DNA from: Endomychus coccineus
Taxonomy: Eukaryota; Arthropoda; Insecta; Coleoptera; Endomychidae
NCBI GenBank assembly: GCA_958510875.1
Contig: OY294071.1
Span: 36,858,581 to 36,922,580 of the forward strand
Direction: 5' to 3'
Length of the DNA: 64,000 bases
Positions 11,530-24,660 of this stretch are shown here, one piece after another (position 1 is the stretch's first letter; each line of letters starts with the position of its first letter). The notes under the pieces are model-generated. The model did not search any database. It was not told the origin of the DNA and saw nothing but the letters and a program-made list of their open reading frames with translations. The position numbers and the translations under genes were made by a program.

Positions 11530-12226
11530 CGTGTGAAGGGATTCCGTGTACTAACTCAGATTAGAGCAGAATCAATTGAAGTACATAGTCATAGTTTGTA
11601 ATTGGTTGAACCATAAATAATTACAGATGATGTGCGGTTGCGGGGCGAGTATTGATAGCCGGACGGAAACCGTTTGCACCCGTTTCACCTGCACTGCTTT
11701 TTAAGTTTGTACCGCTTCGATTAGTACCTAATAGAAAGTACCGCACGAATTTATATTAGTTGATAGTTTGCTTGCTTTATCAAATATCTGTAAATAACAT
11801 ACCTATAATTAGTTTGCTATAACCGCTTGCCGTAAAGATTGTACAGAATTTCCTTGCATTCCCTCCGAGAGATTAATGATTACATGATATGTTGTTGACT
11901 ATTCATTCACCGGTGTTACCATTGTGTTTTTTAAAAATAAAGTCAATAGTTGAAAAAGTTGTCTCATTGCAAGGAAGTGAATGAAACCTCTGCTAACATC
12001 AACTTATAAAAGACTGTATAACCCGTTCTCGCATTTAGTTACAATTAAAGCCTGTAATTCAATGCAAATCATTTTGCCCTGTCAAATGCGGTCCCTGGTT
12101 ATATTCTTCACTGACGCTATCCTGGGACAAGGTAGTCTTTAGACAGCACTGTGACGGCTTTGTTGAGAGGGCCCTAGCAGAAGTCCTCGATGAGGAGTAA
12201 ACCTTTAACAAAAATCTGGCGCCCGA
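11530..12226 (+). mobile_element. Possible LTR retrotransposon 5' edge (weak)
   Basis: The sequence changes character here: less AT-rich, with a TATA-like TTATAAAAG at about 12003-12011, a polyadenylation-like ATTAAA near 12047, and TGGCGCCCGA at 12217-12226. The last matches the first ten bases of a primer-binding site for lysine tRNA, a usual primer of Gypsy-type and retroviral elements. The order promoter, poly(A) signal, primer site is that of an LTR followed by its leader. The match stops after ten bases, no second LTR was found in the window, and no gag or pol follows. The LTR start was not located. A solo or truncated relic is the best reading; chance is possible. Confidence 0.3.
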
Positions 12227-13136
12227 GAAATAAAGATCATCCCGTAGTAAGTATTCAACGCCAAAGTGACAAAGCACGTCACACCACCTTTACTTCCTAT
12301 AATCATACAGGTATTCTCTAGAGTTGCTACCTCATGTAGGCTAAATGGAATTTCATCTCCATTTATTATATGTTTACCTATCCTTGTCCTTCCCTAATTG
12401 TTGTGCACTATGTAATGACCGGAGAAATATATTGAATGGTGGAAGAACTTTTAGAATATCTTGATTTGAGATACTAAGGAACTAAGATTGTCAGATGTTT
12501 ATGCATTATATTGCCGCTGCCATATTCATAACTGGAATTAGTAATAGGGCAAGAATATACTCAGGAAATCGAGATGATTCAATTCAGCAGATCGTGGATG
12601 TTCACTTCCTCGTCCGATCCACCGATTGATGAATATGTTATTGGAATGATTTCATACTGCTACGGGATAATGAGCATGGACACTAACTTGTAAGTACGAC
12701 ATAATAGCCCTAATATTCAAAGGAATATTATCTAGGAGGGATACATTATGCTAGGTTAAGTAATCCTGTACATACGTTTTGCTGGCCTACAATGTGCTCT
12801 CCGACTGTACTTAACCAAACGTTTGATTCAAATTCTTGCTGAAAATGCATCGGTACTATTTGAATTTTCAACAGCCCATGTTCGATTTCAGATAGCTAAC
12901 TACCAGCTCAACCTGAAATTGACAAATTATGGTTTTCCATATATTTACAGCATCAACTACAAGCCCAGGTTCCTTCAAAATGATGCACTTCAGCGACAAG
13001 CATTAAGTGCAAATCGATTGTTGTTTCAAAATAACAAATCATATCTCAAAAATCACTATCCTTGAAAATATCTCAGAGGAATACACAAATATACCGTACA
13101 TTAAACGTAAGAAACGAGCAAATTTTTTTTATATAC
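12227..13136. other. No supported gene
   Basis: If 11530-12226 is an LTR edge, gag would be expected here. None is seen, and there is no frame longer than 80 codons. Confidence 0.5.
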
Positions 13137-13735
13137 ATTGACTACACTAGAGGGAAACCTATAATGTTTGAAGAACATCTTTGAGCCAGGAGTGGAATGT
13201 AGAGAGAGGAGATAGGCATTCGTATATTTTTCTTGGAGGTTTGAAGGTTATAGAAAAAAGTTCGGCAGGTCTCGAGTTTGATAGTGAAGTGATGACTAGT
13301 TTGAACTCGTCTAGTCCGCCTATCTGAAATCTCTTGTGGTGGAACAACAACAACAATGACGAGATTTATGATGAACACCGACCATGAAAATGTCTATGGG
13401 AAAGGAAGAGATCTCCCAGCTTTCTACGACGTGCTATAGAGGTCATTGAACTCGTGAGTGTGACATCATCAATTAAATATGGATATAATCCAAGATGTTC
13501 AGCGTGTGTTTGGGAACCAAACTCCAAACATGTAAACAGTACTCCAAGATAGGTCGAATCTGAGCTATGTATATGTAAAGTCGCTCTTGGCATGGAATAT
13601 AAAAGCTAGTTTTGAAGAAGCGGTTTTCGCAATGAACCTCACATGATCGTGTCGTGAGAGGGTGCTGTTGGTGGTGATCCCGAGCATTGTTATAAATTAT
13701 CATTAAAAGAAGAAATGAAAAACTCAGGTCCATAA
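13137..13735 (-). pseudogene. CR1/Jockey-type LINE relic, ORF2 C-terminal part
   Basis: On the minus strand, shifted frames give IRPILEYCLHVWS (about 13520-13560), a block after the reverse transcriptase core. It is followed by LIDDVTLTSSMTSIARRRKLGDLFLSHRHFHGRCSS (about 13366-13500) and the C-terminal end down to 13142. The same blocks occur in the plus-strand copies at 15640-15800 and 16180-16400. The 3' end (GTAGTCAATGTATATAAAA on the minus strand) matches that of the 40.3 kb copy. Frameshifts and stops are present throughout. The family is a non-LTR retrotransposon; the exact clade is not decided. Confidence 0.75.
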
Positions 13736-14834
13736 CTTCTTAAATCATCTCATTTGCGTTCAAGTAAGCTTTACTGAAGTATTGCTCATTCTTCACTGAA
13801 TATTCTGTGTATATTTCGATAGTTTCTATAGTCTGTTATTTTATACGCTTTGTAGTATCAGTTGGAATTAAACGGGAAGTTTAACGTAAGATTGATGTAA
13901 TAGATATTCCTTCAATTAATCTATCATAGTATAGAATGTGTAAGTGGTAGTGAAAAATCGATGCCTCAGGAAACGTTTGAAGAGCTGTCTTAGTTCACCC
14001 GACTATGCTAGCTTAACGTATGGCTTGCCGTAAACAGAATGAAGACGCCAAATCTAAGCAGTTATAAGTCTAAACGAATTGCATCCACATAGATATCTGC
14101 CAATTTCATTGGCTTTACGGGATGCTCGATCCCAATATTATACATCTCATTAACCATTTAATAATTCGAAATGGATACTTCATACCATATAATTTTATTT
14201 ACGAATCTATCACTGACAGAAATCTACATTTGTACCAGGTACGTCCGAATTCACCCAATGAACAGATTTCGATGTGAATAATATGCTTTGAATATATTCC
14301 AATATTACAATAGATCTACATTATGTTCTAATTATTTGAATACATGCATTGATTAATGGCTGGAACAAATTTAATAATTATGAGGGGCCGGTTGAGTTTC
14401 ATCATTCCGTGTTTGTTACAAAGATGCTATCGAAGGGAATTCCAATTAATGTTTGTATCATATATAATTTTATTGGAAGAATACATTAGTTTGTGGCAAA
14501 CAAATTACTGATGTTACGTTAACGGAAGGATGTTTTATCATTATTTCACAGGCTTTTAGTTGTTATTGTTGTTTCTTCCTGTTAGTCATTGATTGAGTCC
14601 AATTATTTGTATTTTCTCCAGATATACATACATCCATGCTGTTTACGATTATTATTATCATAATGATTTGAAAGTTAGAATCAATTACAAGTTACAGATT
14701 TATTGATTTCGTACATATTTGGAATATGAATATTCGATGAGGGACATTTTTCGTTGAATCAACTTTGGTTTTCTCTATTTAAAGGTACTCCTGGGCAAGA
14801 AGAAGGATAAGTTTTTGTTTGGATTGTCCAGGCC
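13736..14834. other. AT-rich stretch, no supported gene
   Basis: No domain, long frame or repeat recognised between two LINE relics of opposite orientation. Confidence 0.55.
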
Positions 14835-15990
14835 AGTCCAATAAAGGAAGGAGACCCTTCCCATCAATTATAAACCCATTGCACTAAAGTCTGTGAACTC
14901 TGAAGGAATGGAAGAAGCAATCAACATCAAGCTCATCCAATATCTAGATAATCGCTTTCGTCACCAGAGTTCAATAGGGGAACTGCTTGCCTACGTAAAA
15001 TATATATGACTGACATCCATTCAAAAATATGGGATATCTCCAAAGTATTCGACCGAGTCTGGCAACAAGGCCTTCTTGAGAAACTTCCGGTATATGGTTT
15101 TACCGGTCCTTCTCTGTAGTTGCTATCAAAATGTCTTTCAGGCAGCTTAATCCACGTGGTGATTGATGTAGTGTCCTCCAATACAATGGATATTAACGAT
15201 CAGTCTTGGCATCAACTTTTTGCTGGTCCATATCAACGATATGTTGGGAGTGACTTCCTGTTTCATCTACAGCCTTGATATATCATCCAATCAAGGAGGA
15301 CGTGCAGCCATACAGGTCCACGCAATAAATAAACATTTGGCTAGAATTTTGGAATGAAGATCTGATAATCTAGTAGAGTTTGGCCAAGACTCTACCTTGT
15401 ATTTCCTCCAGGAAGGGGTTCCACCATCTCTAATATGATGAAGTCAGGTACTATGGAGTTCTCAATATCCATGCTCGGTACCACCAGCACCTTAGCATGG
15501 GACGATCATGTGAGGTCTATTGCGGAAACTGTTTCACAGAATATTGGTTTTTATTCCATGCCAAGGGATACTTTACACGCCATCTGCTCATCATGATCTC
15601 TAAAGCGCCGATTTGATCTGTCCTGGAGTACATGTTTGGAGTACAGCTCTCAAAGATACGCTCAAGCTCTCAGACTATACTCAGAGGAGAGCTATGCAAT
15701 TGGTTGATGATGCCACATCTACGAATTGACTGATATCTCTGGAACATCGTAGAAAGGTGAGCAACATCTCTCCTTTCAATAGATATTTTCATGTCTGTTA
15801 TTCCACCATTGGAGATTCTAGGTAGGCAGACTGGACTAGCTCACGCTGGCCACTCCTTGACTGTCGAACTGGCTGAACACCTCTCTATCAGACTCAATCT
15901 TTCATGAGAATGATGAAGTTGTGGAACTCTATGCCTAGTGTGGTCTTTCGAAACTGAAATTACAATGCGTTCCTCCTCTCTCAACAATTC
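14835..15990 (+). pseudogene. CR1/Jockey-type LINE relic, RT to C-terminus
   Basis: The longest copy of the family in the window. Across frames one reads YKPIALKSVNSEGMEEAINIKLIQYLD (reverse-transcriptase start, about 14865-14950), SKVFDRVWQQGLLEKLPVYG (A-box region with the conserved aspartate, about 15030-15100), and LLVHINDMLGVTS (about 15210-15250). Next come SDNLVEF (15360), the degenerate TSTLAWDDHV block (15485-15510) and LEHRRKV (15740-15760). The copy is full of stops and frame changes and is inactive. A second partial copy follows at 16016 in the same direction. Confidence 0.8.
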
Positions 15991-16015
15991 ATTCCTGGCT
16001 CGCATGTTGATCTAT

Positions 16016-16440
16016 GAACATTGTAGGTTTTCCTCTTGTGGAAGCACAACGTCTTCTTTATCCATGTCCGGGATTACTATCAACAGCACACTCTCATGGA
16101 ACGATTATGTGAAGACCGCTTCACAAACATTTGGTTTTCTATTTCGTGCCAAGAGCTACTTTCCATCCCAGCAGCTCCTCATAATCTACAAAGCACAGAT
16201 GATTCGACTTGTCCTTGAGTACTGTTCACATATTTGGGGTTCAGCTCCCTAACATATGCTGAAGCTCTTGGATTTTATCGAGAAGAGAGCTATTCATCTG
16301 ATTGATGAAGTCAGACTTACGAGATCATTGACCTCTCTAGAACATCGTAGAAAGGTGGGCGATATCTCCCTTTTCTATAAATATTTCCATAGTCGGTGTT
16401 CATCAGAAGTCTCTTCGAATTGCATTAATTGATATGCTTT
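16016..16440 (+). pseudogene. CR1/Jockey-type LINE relic, second partial copy
   Basis: One frame is well kept and reads SGITINSTLSWNDYVKTASQ..FGFLFRAKSYF, then RLVLEYCSHIWGSAP up to 16250. After a stop it resumes as LIDEVRLTRSLTSLEHRRKVGDISLFYKYFHSRCSSEV (about 16300-16415). It repeats the 3' part of the preceding copy in the same orientation, so it is either a second 5'-truncated insertion or a local duplication. It is less damaged than its neighbour. Confidence 0.8.
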
Positions 16441-17395
16441 GTTTGTTTCAACGATAGTTTACAAATTGCATCATTTCGGAGTTTACTTAAATTTCGACTT
16501 CTGTTGAGCAAATTTAGTGTTATAATTATTCTATAGTAAATGTGGTGGCTAGATGACAACTTTGCACTATTGCCTCTACAACAAGTCAACAACATGGTCC
16601 CCGAACTTCAACTGCTTCAGAATGAAATTGTTTACACCATACATATTCAATTCTCACCAACTTCAGCCGTTGAGTGAATCAGGTATGGAGACAGGAAACT
16701 CTCCGCGAATCACATTGATAAGAACTGACTGCAATATGTTTGTTCTTTAGTTAGCTACTACAAATGCCCATAATCGAACTTGTTATGCTGGTGAAACGAA
16801 TTCGATCAATTCTAACCATATCTAATTGTTGAAACCAACCATGCGACTGTCTTTTACTCAGTTCGATAATTTGCAAAGTGTAATAAAGTAAATCTGCTCC
16901 ATCGATTCGAAATGAAAAAGACAAAGTTAGTTTGATTGATTGTTTTATTACTGATCACCCAATAAGAGATCCGAATACAAGAGACCACTTCCGATCGAAA
17001 ATTACTGTAGCTACAGTAACTTTGCATATCGCATTGTTATTATCTAATACTCGATTATGTTTTTACTGCTCTAGTGTTAGAAAGTCATTCAGTTCAAATG
17101 AGATTATGACTGAACTTAGCCAAGGAACCATTTCAAGTTTCATCATAAACAACAACTAGTAAAATATCCGTTCCTTAATTGCTCTATCACTTTGAACATT
17201 ACCAAGTAAGTAATTTCGTTCTAGTTCTCTTGCAAGCTACGGTAGAAATTATGTTGTTCAAAGGAGAAAATAGACAAATATATTATCGACAGTCGTTATC
17301 TAGGTATACGTGTATGATAGAGAAAGCAGCGCTAGCTCTATTACTGACATACGAAAAATGAAATCGATCAACAACGATACTTGAACGCTTTCAAT
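16441..17395. other. AT-rich stretch, no supported gene
   Basis: Frames of 60-75 codons at 16553-16750 and 16932-17159 have no recognisable motif. Confidence 0.5.
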
Positions 17396-17775
17396 TTTTA
17401 TATTATGTAATTAAACTCTTGTGTCAGGTCTGACAAGTTCGTGCTGACATCTGGTGTTCCACAGGGTTTAGTCTTGGGCCCTCATCCGTTCATATTTTCA
17501 TTGATGCTGTTACCAGAATATTCAGGGTGAAATGCTCTTATGCGGATGATATGAAGATTCATTTACAGATCAGAACTATATTATAAGATATCAGGATAGG
17601 TTACACTTACGATGCCAATCAAATGAGCTGGGTCTGAACACCTCGAACTGCAGTGTGGTCTCATATACCAGAAACGAGTCGCTACTGTTGTTTTCATACA
17701 GCATTGCTTCTGTCCCAAGCATGTAAGATTAAAAAGACCAAGCCAAAGTTCTCTGACGTCACAAAACTTGTTCAA
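17396..17775 (+). pseudogene. LINE reverse transcriptase relic
   Basis: A short piece carrying the B and C boxes. It reads SGVPQGLVLGPHPFIF (about 17450-17500, the SGVPQGSVLGPLLF motif of LINEs), then FIDAVTRIF and CSYADDMKIHLQI (about 17500-17575), the catalytic YADD. The following sequence resembles NELGLNTS.C.VVSYTRN. Frameshifts lie between the blocks. It belongs to a different family from the copies at 13-16 kb, as the C-box context differs. Confidence 0.7.
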
Positions 17776-20700
17776 TAGAAATTGGTTTAGTGTAGCAGCA
17801 TCATTCTGATCATTTGAATTAAATTTAGGGGTTCATGGCTCTCTGCTTAAAAAACAAAATGAGCGTTTCGACAATCAAAATATCAACTATGGGGTATCAT
17901 TGGACCCAGAAAATTATATAAATGTCAGAAATGTTATAATATGAGCACCCAATTTGAAGACCGGAATTTGAAAAACTCTCCAAAAATGTCAGAAAGTGTG
18001 TCCAATGTTCCAAGTCTTAGAAAATAGCTATGAAAAGAATGGATAAAGAAGGGTGTACCATGACGTTGTGTTACACAGTTTTATAAGATTCTTTCTCGTG
18101 ATAGAAGATAATGATGTTATCTAGCAATATTGTTGATTGAAATTTAATTAACTGCATCTCAGAAAATCAGCTATTGGTATAGTATATAACGACTTGACGA
18201 TAAGCTGACTGAAGAAATACTTTAAGCCTTTTAGTAGGTTTGTTTCGGATTCGATAATTAGTGCTTTATTGAAAACTGAAGAAAAGGAAAATACGCTAAC
18301 ACACCAGGAGGTACGCTTCTAAATCGATATTACGTTAGTTCAGCTCGTTCTGGACCCGCTGTGAAGTTCTTTGTCCATAACTGCTTTTCAGTGTGTTGCC
18401 GATAATGCTTTATTTTCGACCATTCTCACCCTTTCTAGTGCATGTAAATAAAGAACTTTCTAATGCCTGTCACTATAAACTAACGCGAAATGTGAGACAG
18501 GTTATACATTACAATTGTCCTTAATTGAGTTTTTTACTCAAATATTGTTCAGCACATAGTCATTCGAACTGGCAGTTTTATTAATGAAACTAATGTTTCA
18601 TTCTCCATATATTCCTCATATTATGGTCTACACTCCTTTGTGTTCAGGAGAATTATACTTTCATAATGGACTTATTCTTGTGATGGTTCAAGCTGTATAT
18701 TCACGTCTCTCAAACTCGTATTCATGAACACTCAGACAAAACACAGTTTTTGTAGATCTCCCAATTTTTACCCATTTCGATAGAATTAAATCTCGTTTTT
18801 CAACATTTAGAGTGGAAAAAGTTTGATTCAATAACTTACTAGAGTCACCACATTGACCATAGTCTAAAATAGGCCAAGGATTACATTTGTTTCTAATTCG
18901 GTGAGCACAGCTATCTGAGATCTGGGTGAATACGTATTTCTTTCTATAGCGATGATCGTGATATGAAAGCCAGGTATACAAGAATTTCTTTGAAGACAAA
19001 TCGGAACAGAACTTTCTGATATCAGGACTCAGGACCTTACAAAACAGTTAGCTCCATAAAAGAGAAAGATTGTGAAAAGAAATATTTACTCTTACAATGA
19101 ATCAGTAGAACGGAGAAGTTCCATATAACTTTACAATAATTTGCATGATAAACGACACTTGGGCTGCAATTTGACTGATGATGAATAAAGATATGTGAAA
19201 CAGTTTAATTTTTTCACAAGCATCCGAATTTAGTTGGACTTTTCTAGCTGATTTTCATGATTGATTACAGATATCTTTCGGAATTCACATTTTGTTACTT
19301 TTGATGTCTTCCACAATTTTTGATTGTTCAATTTTATTTGAAACCTTTGTTAGCAAAATATGAAATGTAGTAAGGATCACTCAAAAGATTATATTATCAG
19401 AGTAGATGTCTGCTTTTTCATTCTACATTATCTCTTTCATTACTTATAGCCGAAAGTTTGAAGTTATACCAGTTCGGCGCATACAGATTGGAATTTACAA
19501 AGCATTAGATACAAGATTATGCTAGTGTTAGAATATAGCCACATATGTATCCAATTTTCACGAGAGCGAGAGAGCTATTAATAATAGCCAATCAATTATT
19601 TGCAACACGGTCAAGCTTGTATTATCTGTCTGAGTTTTCAAAAGGATGGTTGCCCTCTACATAAAATCTACCACAGGTTAGGAATTTATTAAGCACTCAT
19701 TTCTCAAATCTGATGATGATCGACTACGGGGATATCCTCTGGCCCGCAAGATCTCCTGAATTGCGTAGTTGTTTCTATGATCGATTGAGGTACCGTCTTG
19801 CCAACGAAGGATATCCTTCTGTTTTATGAATTCGGTTCATTTTATGTAGACCATTTGGATAACATTTCAATGTAACATAGAATATAATGTAACGTATTTC
19901 CTTCACAGTTTCTGAATATTTCCAATATATTTTCTGTTCCTACACTTGACCCGCAGGTCAGAAGACTATCTTGCTAACAAAAGTGAGAAATTTCTCCTGA
20001 TCAAATGATCACAGCTTTTTATAGTTACGGTTTCAGGTGATATTTACTTTTCCAATATTTCCGTTGTATTGAATTCCCAACACACAAAAGTAAACATAAC
20101 TCATATGTTTCATGATATTTTCAGCAAGGCTATCATAGTTTTGTTGAACGATAATATAGCATCAAGTTACCCACAGGTTACATTTTTAATATATTATTAA
20201 GAAGCGCAATCAGTCATATGCCTCACAGCTAACACCCAAGCTGAATGAAAATGGTATTCCTTCGAGATTCCGATAGATATATAATTTAAAATAATTCTTC
20301 TATTCAACTCTTTATTTACAAAGAACAAACTTTCTCATGGACAAACTCTAAACATATTGAAACGTATTTATGATGAATAGCACATTTCCCAAGAAAGAAA
20401 CTTCTCAACGAAAATTATCTCACCACATCCATCAATATTCCCAAGCATTCAGTTCGTATCGCATTTACTATCCGGACATAATTATCTTGAATTTACTTAA
20501 TTGTGAAATTGAATTGTCGTGAAGTTACCCAGCTAAGGGTTTTGACATTATCCTATTTGGTTTCAATGAAAATAAAAGAAGCTTACTGGGTAGTTTTACA
20601 CAATTTTATTAATTACAGCAATGAGTAATAATACTTGAACTGGTTCCCTTGTTAAACAGTATTTTTTGGAATTCATCAATTCGATGTAAATTTGATAATG

Positions 20701-23700
20701 AGCATGTAATCGTTACTTATTGATGATAGACAATTATACAAACTATCAAGATGTCAATGGAATTGTGCTCTATCTTCCGATAAAACGCAAGTCTGCGTAT
20801 AAGGTACGCACCAAAAAATTCGACATGCTAACAATTTGAACAGAATCCACCAGCATCCTGCTTTATTTTTGGCGCATTTTACGATGCCCGCAGCGTCGTG
20901 CCTAATGCTTGTTAATTAAGAGATATTACGGACACTGCGCTCTCGCATCTTATAGCCCTTTGGACTGAAAAAAGTTTAAATTGCTTTTTCAGCAATTTTA
21001 TAGAGCAAGTTCCCTCAGTTTATTCTATGGATTCGATATCTCAAATTCTGAACTGTTGATGACTTATTTACTAATTATCGCGAAGAGGTTGCTTGAGGAA
21101 TCGATTATGTTTCCTTTCCTACACACGTTTCTGCTACTACAACGGTCATCAGAGCGACAAGAAGACATTTTGCTTCTTGATGGTAATTTGAAACAGCAGT
21201 TAATTTTTTTCGTTAGATTCAATCTCCCGTTCATCGACAATACGTAAGGGTACTGCTTTATTGAGTATCCGTTTCCTCCGCGTTTTACGGAAGAACCAGA
21301 TGTTCCCACTGAAGGTACTTCAGCAGTTCCTATTTAGGATCGTATAAATTGATATCGTTGAACAGAACATTTATTGGATTGGCACACAAGGGAATTTGGA
21401 CGTGAATGCAGGAAATGAGACGTATGAACCGTGTAGTTCATCTGACACATAATGCAGGCTTTGTAATACGTTTCTATGTAGTATTCTATGAAAATAAAGT
21501 CGTTGCCATTAGTGATGTTCAAAACATAATAAACCATTTTGTTGCAAAGTATTAAATAGGTTTTGATTCTCTATTTTACATTTTTTGTGTTCTGAAACTG
21601 ACTAGTCCCTTAATTTGTTTACATCATAACATTTTTTACAAATTGAATTTATATGTGTTATCAATTCCAGATTATTTTTTATACTTACGACTGAAAATTT
21701 GACACTGCATGCTTTTTGAATTGAGGATGTAAACTCTGTTCTTATTAAATAGTTTTTATTTTCATTTTTATTTTGCTTATTGAATTTGCTATATGTAATT
21801 TTCGCTACATTTAAATGGAATATTTTTGCCAAATAAAATTCCCGTTTGTTTTGAAAACGTTCATTAGCGTTCTGTATCAGCTTCAACATGCCTTTTCCGT
21901 TTACTGAAACTGTGGTAATCAGCAAAGTTAGACCAGTTTGGAATTTTAAAGTCAGGAATGAATATTGGATAGAGGAGTGGTACTAGTACTTATCTCTGGG
22001 GTACTCCCCTATTAGTTACCTGTTAATGAAATTTTCATATGAGAAGGGTTAATCGAATGGTTTTACTTTATCACCTCTATTCTCTCAAATTTTTATGGGT
22101 TCTCCACTTTTTACTTTGTATTCTTTATAGTCATGCCAAAGGTACTGAAGATATATTAACTTCATCAATGTCCGGTTGCATTTTAGTATGCAACGAATTG
22201 TGGATATGTAGGATAAAAAGGTATGTACTGATAACATTCTTTCATAAATTCACCAAATTATATGCGTGATTTTGCATCCCAGTGAATTGATGGAAGAGAA
22301 TACGTACTATGTACGTATTCAGTTAGCTTCTTTGAAAAATAAGACATCGAATTATTTATCAAGCGCATTTGTCTCGATGCATAAACAGTCATAATTGTCA
22401 CACAATGTGGAATTGATTTGGAACTCAAGTAACATTTAATACGATTATCTTGAATAAAGTATCTAATTGATTGTCACAGCATCAAATTAGCTATGTAATA
22501 TCATTGTCTTACTAGTTGGTAATTGGAATTGGGTGTACTTCTACTGATTCCCGACACTGCTCAATTTGTCTGAATGATTCACTATGAAGTATTACAAAGT
22601 TGTTCCAACCAGCAATCGCAGAGAGTAGTAGTAATGAGTGGAAGTGACGAATTACATGATAAAGAACTTATGGACTTCGTACCAATGAGTTTATTGATAT
22701 GGAATAAATCACCTTCCGAAATTAATGTGAATGTGAAAAATTATCGATTTGATAGAATTGAAGAGAGTTTTGGAGAGCTCGGTCTCAGTACTTAGAGATA
22801 GATAACAAGAAGCATATGCATCGCTTGGTAACAAATGGACATATTCCTGATGAGTTTATCAATTAATTTTATTTTCGTTTTGGAATTGTGAGGAATTTCC
22901 ACCGCTACACAGACATTTCCAGAATCTTACGAATATTGTGTGGAAGAATAGAAGCAGACAGCACAAAGGAGTGTAGAACATTTAATAATGAACTCCATAC
23001 GGAATCAGTGTAGTGTGGATCTGGAAAGGACATAACCGCAGTTAGAAATAAATAGATTGATAAATGGCCTCACGAACGTGAACAGAAGATAATTCATTGT
23101 AGTTTCAACTGGTCTGATAGACGGAGAAAAGATACATCACTCAACCCTTTTCCCCCAAAACCGCTACTTGACAAATACTACTACAATTTGAACGGATATT
23201 AGTAAAACTTCACGTCAGGAGTTCTGGGATTTATTGCTGACAATCGACTCACCATACAGTGGAATCATCAAAGTGAACTAAAATAATCATAAACTAACCT
23301 AGCATACAACAAGAAATGTTACCTTCAATTTTATTCATGTTCATCATTCATAAATAACATGATTTCACTAGTAATCAGTTCAAGGTTCTGTTTTTTCGTT
23401 TCTTCTTAGCTATTGGAGTTCAATTTGGAGATAGTTTGTGCAATTGGATATCTTTGATCAAAGCATATCCTCTGAATCAGTATGCTAATCAGATGAGGAA
23501 AATAATTTGGTTAATGACTAGCTTGTGTTCAAATATGATGATACAGATTGGGGATCCTTGTGGTACACCGATTGCTATTCTCATGGTATGCGCAGAACTT
23601 AATGGTACACTTTAGATTCTATTATTGGAAACGTATCCACTGTTGATCGTTGTACACAAGAAAGAAATAACAGGATTGAGATGATTGATAGTAGCGAATA

Positions 23701-23940
23701 AGTTGGAATGATCAAGGAATAATGAGACATTTACTTTTCGTTTTTAAATTACACAGAATACATTCAGTCAAATTTAACAAAGTAAAGTGATGAGATATAA
23801 TAAGGGCAATATTCCGATTGATAAAATGTTATAGGGAATATGATGAGTGATGTAAGGTAGGAAGCGGGGAATATATCTTAATAATACAATAACAACATCA
23901 TCAGAACAAAATGAATCAGAACAAGGTTGGAATCATTCGA
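17776..23940. other. Long stretch without a recognised gene
   Basis: About 6 kb with no domain I can name. Frames of 88-107 codons exist at 18688-18999 (-), 20981-21247 (+) and 21602-21925 (-); the two minus-strand ones have fairly ordinary codon make-up but no motif. A possible very decayed LINE piece lies near 19690-19820. A locally GC-richer block at 20800-20960 (GCATTTTACGATGCCCGCAG) stands out from the surroundings, but no role can be given. Confidence 0.45.
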
Positions 23941-24040
23941 TAAACAAAGTTTTGGTTCTCCAGGTTGATAATTTTGAACACGTCTATCAGTTCCGGGCAG
24001 CTGTTTCACTATCTCATGATCTCATCAATGGGACAAACCA
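23941..24040 (-). repeat. Dispersed repeat with decayed hammerhead core
   Basis: Related to repeats at 32222-32320 and 33183-33255, sharing TTCTCCAGGTTGA and the block around GCAGCTGTTTCACTATCTCATGA. Read on the minus strand it has a hammerhead-like order, but CUGAUGA is changed to UUGAUGA and the stem I arms no longer pair well, so it should be inactive. Confidence 0.5.
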
Positions 24041-24349
24041 GACGATGACGTTACTTATCATAATCCAAACCTGAAGGTGTAGATTTGAAACAGTACTATT
24101 GATCATCTGAAACCGTACCATTTATGACACGTTTCAACCACACTCCAGTTACCCCATTTAAAAATAGTTCAGATGTTTTTGGAACATACTGTTATGAGCA
24201 AAATACGATTATTCCCTAATAATAGAATAAGCTGGTATAGGGGTGATAGCGTAATTTCAATTATTACGCTATTAATAAAGCTCTATCCAGGAAACTCGAT
24301 AATATGACAAAATATAATATTCTCACACTAATAGCTTTAGACAGATATT

Positions 24350-24660
24350 ACAAACAGTACTATTTCCCTATCAAATAATAAGTCCGATGATGACGAATAT
24401 ATTAGCAGTGAACACAGATTTACCGATGATGGTAGACTTCATATCGCTGTCTCTTCTAAAGCCCATACATCATCCAATAAACACATATGTGCAAGACGGA
24501 GACAGGTCAATGTAATACATGAAGATCTAGCAAACATTCTGAAATGGTGATCTGATAATCTAGTAGAGTTCAATAAAACCAAAACTCAAGCTCGTATTTT
24601 CTCCTGGAAAACGGGTCTCAGAATTCCTCACATGATAATGTCGCGTACAACTCAGAGACG
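24350..24660 (+). pseudogene. CR1/Jockey-type LINE relic, RT fragment
   Basis: Reads HRFTDDGRLHIAVSSKAHTSSNKH (about 24412-24480), the equivalent of FADDGTLHTAVS in sister copies, then a frameshift and SDNLVEFNKTKTQARIFSW (about 24548-24605). Same family as the copy at 14835-15990. Confidence 0.7.

Noticed and set aside
19170..19215. CTGATGA followed by GTGAAACAG on the plus strand
   Set aside because: It has hammerhead core words, but there is no complementary stem II between them and no stem I; probably chance.
19690..19830. Possible LINE block (ILWPARSPELR-like wording across frames)
   Set aside because: It needs several frame changes in a short distance and has no catalytic motif nearby.
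18688..21925. Frames of 88-107 codons at 18688-18999 (-), 20981-21247 (+) and 21602-21925 (-) as genes
   Set aside because: There is no domain, no convincing start context and no splice structure. Frames of this length occur by chance in 64 kb of DNA read in six frames.
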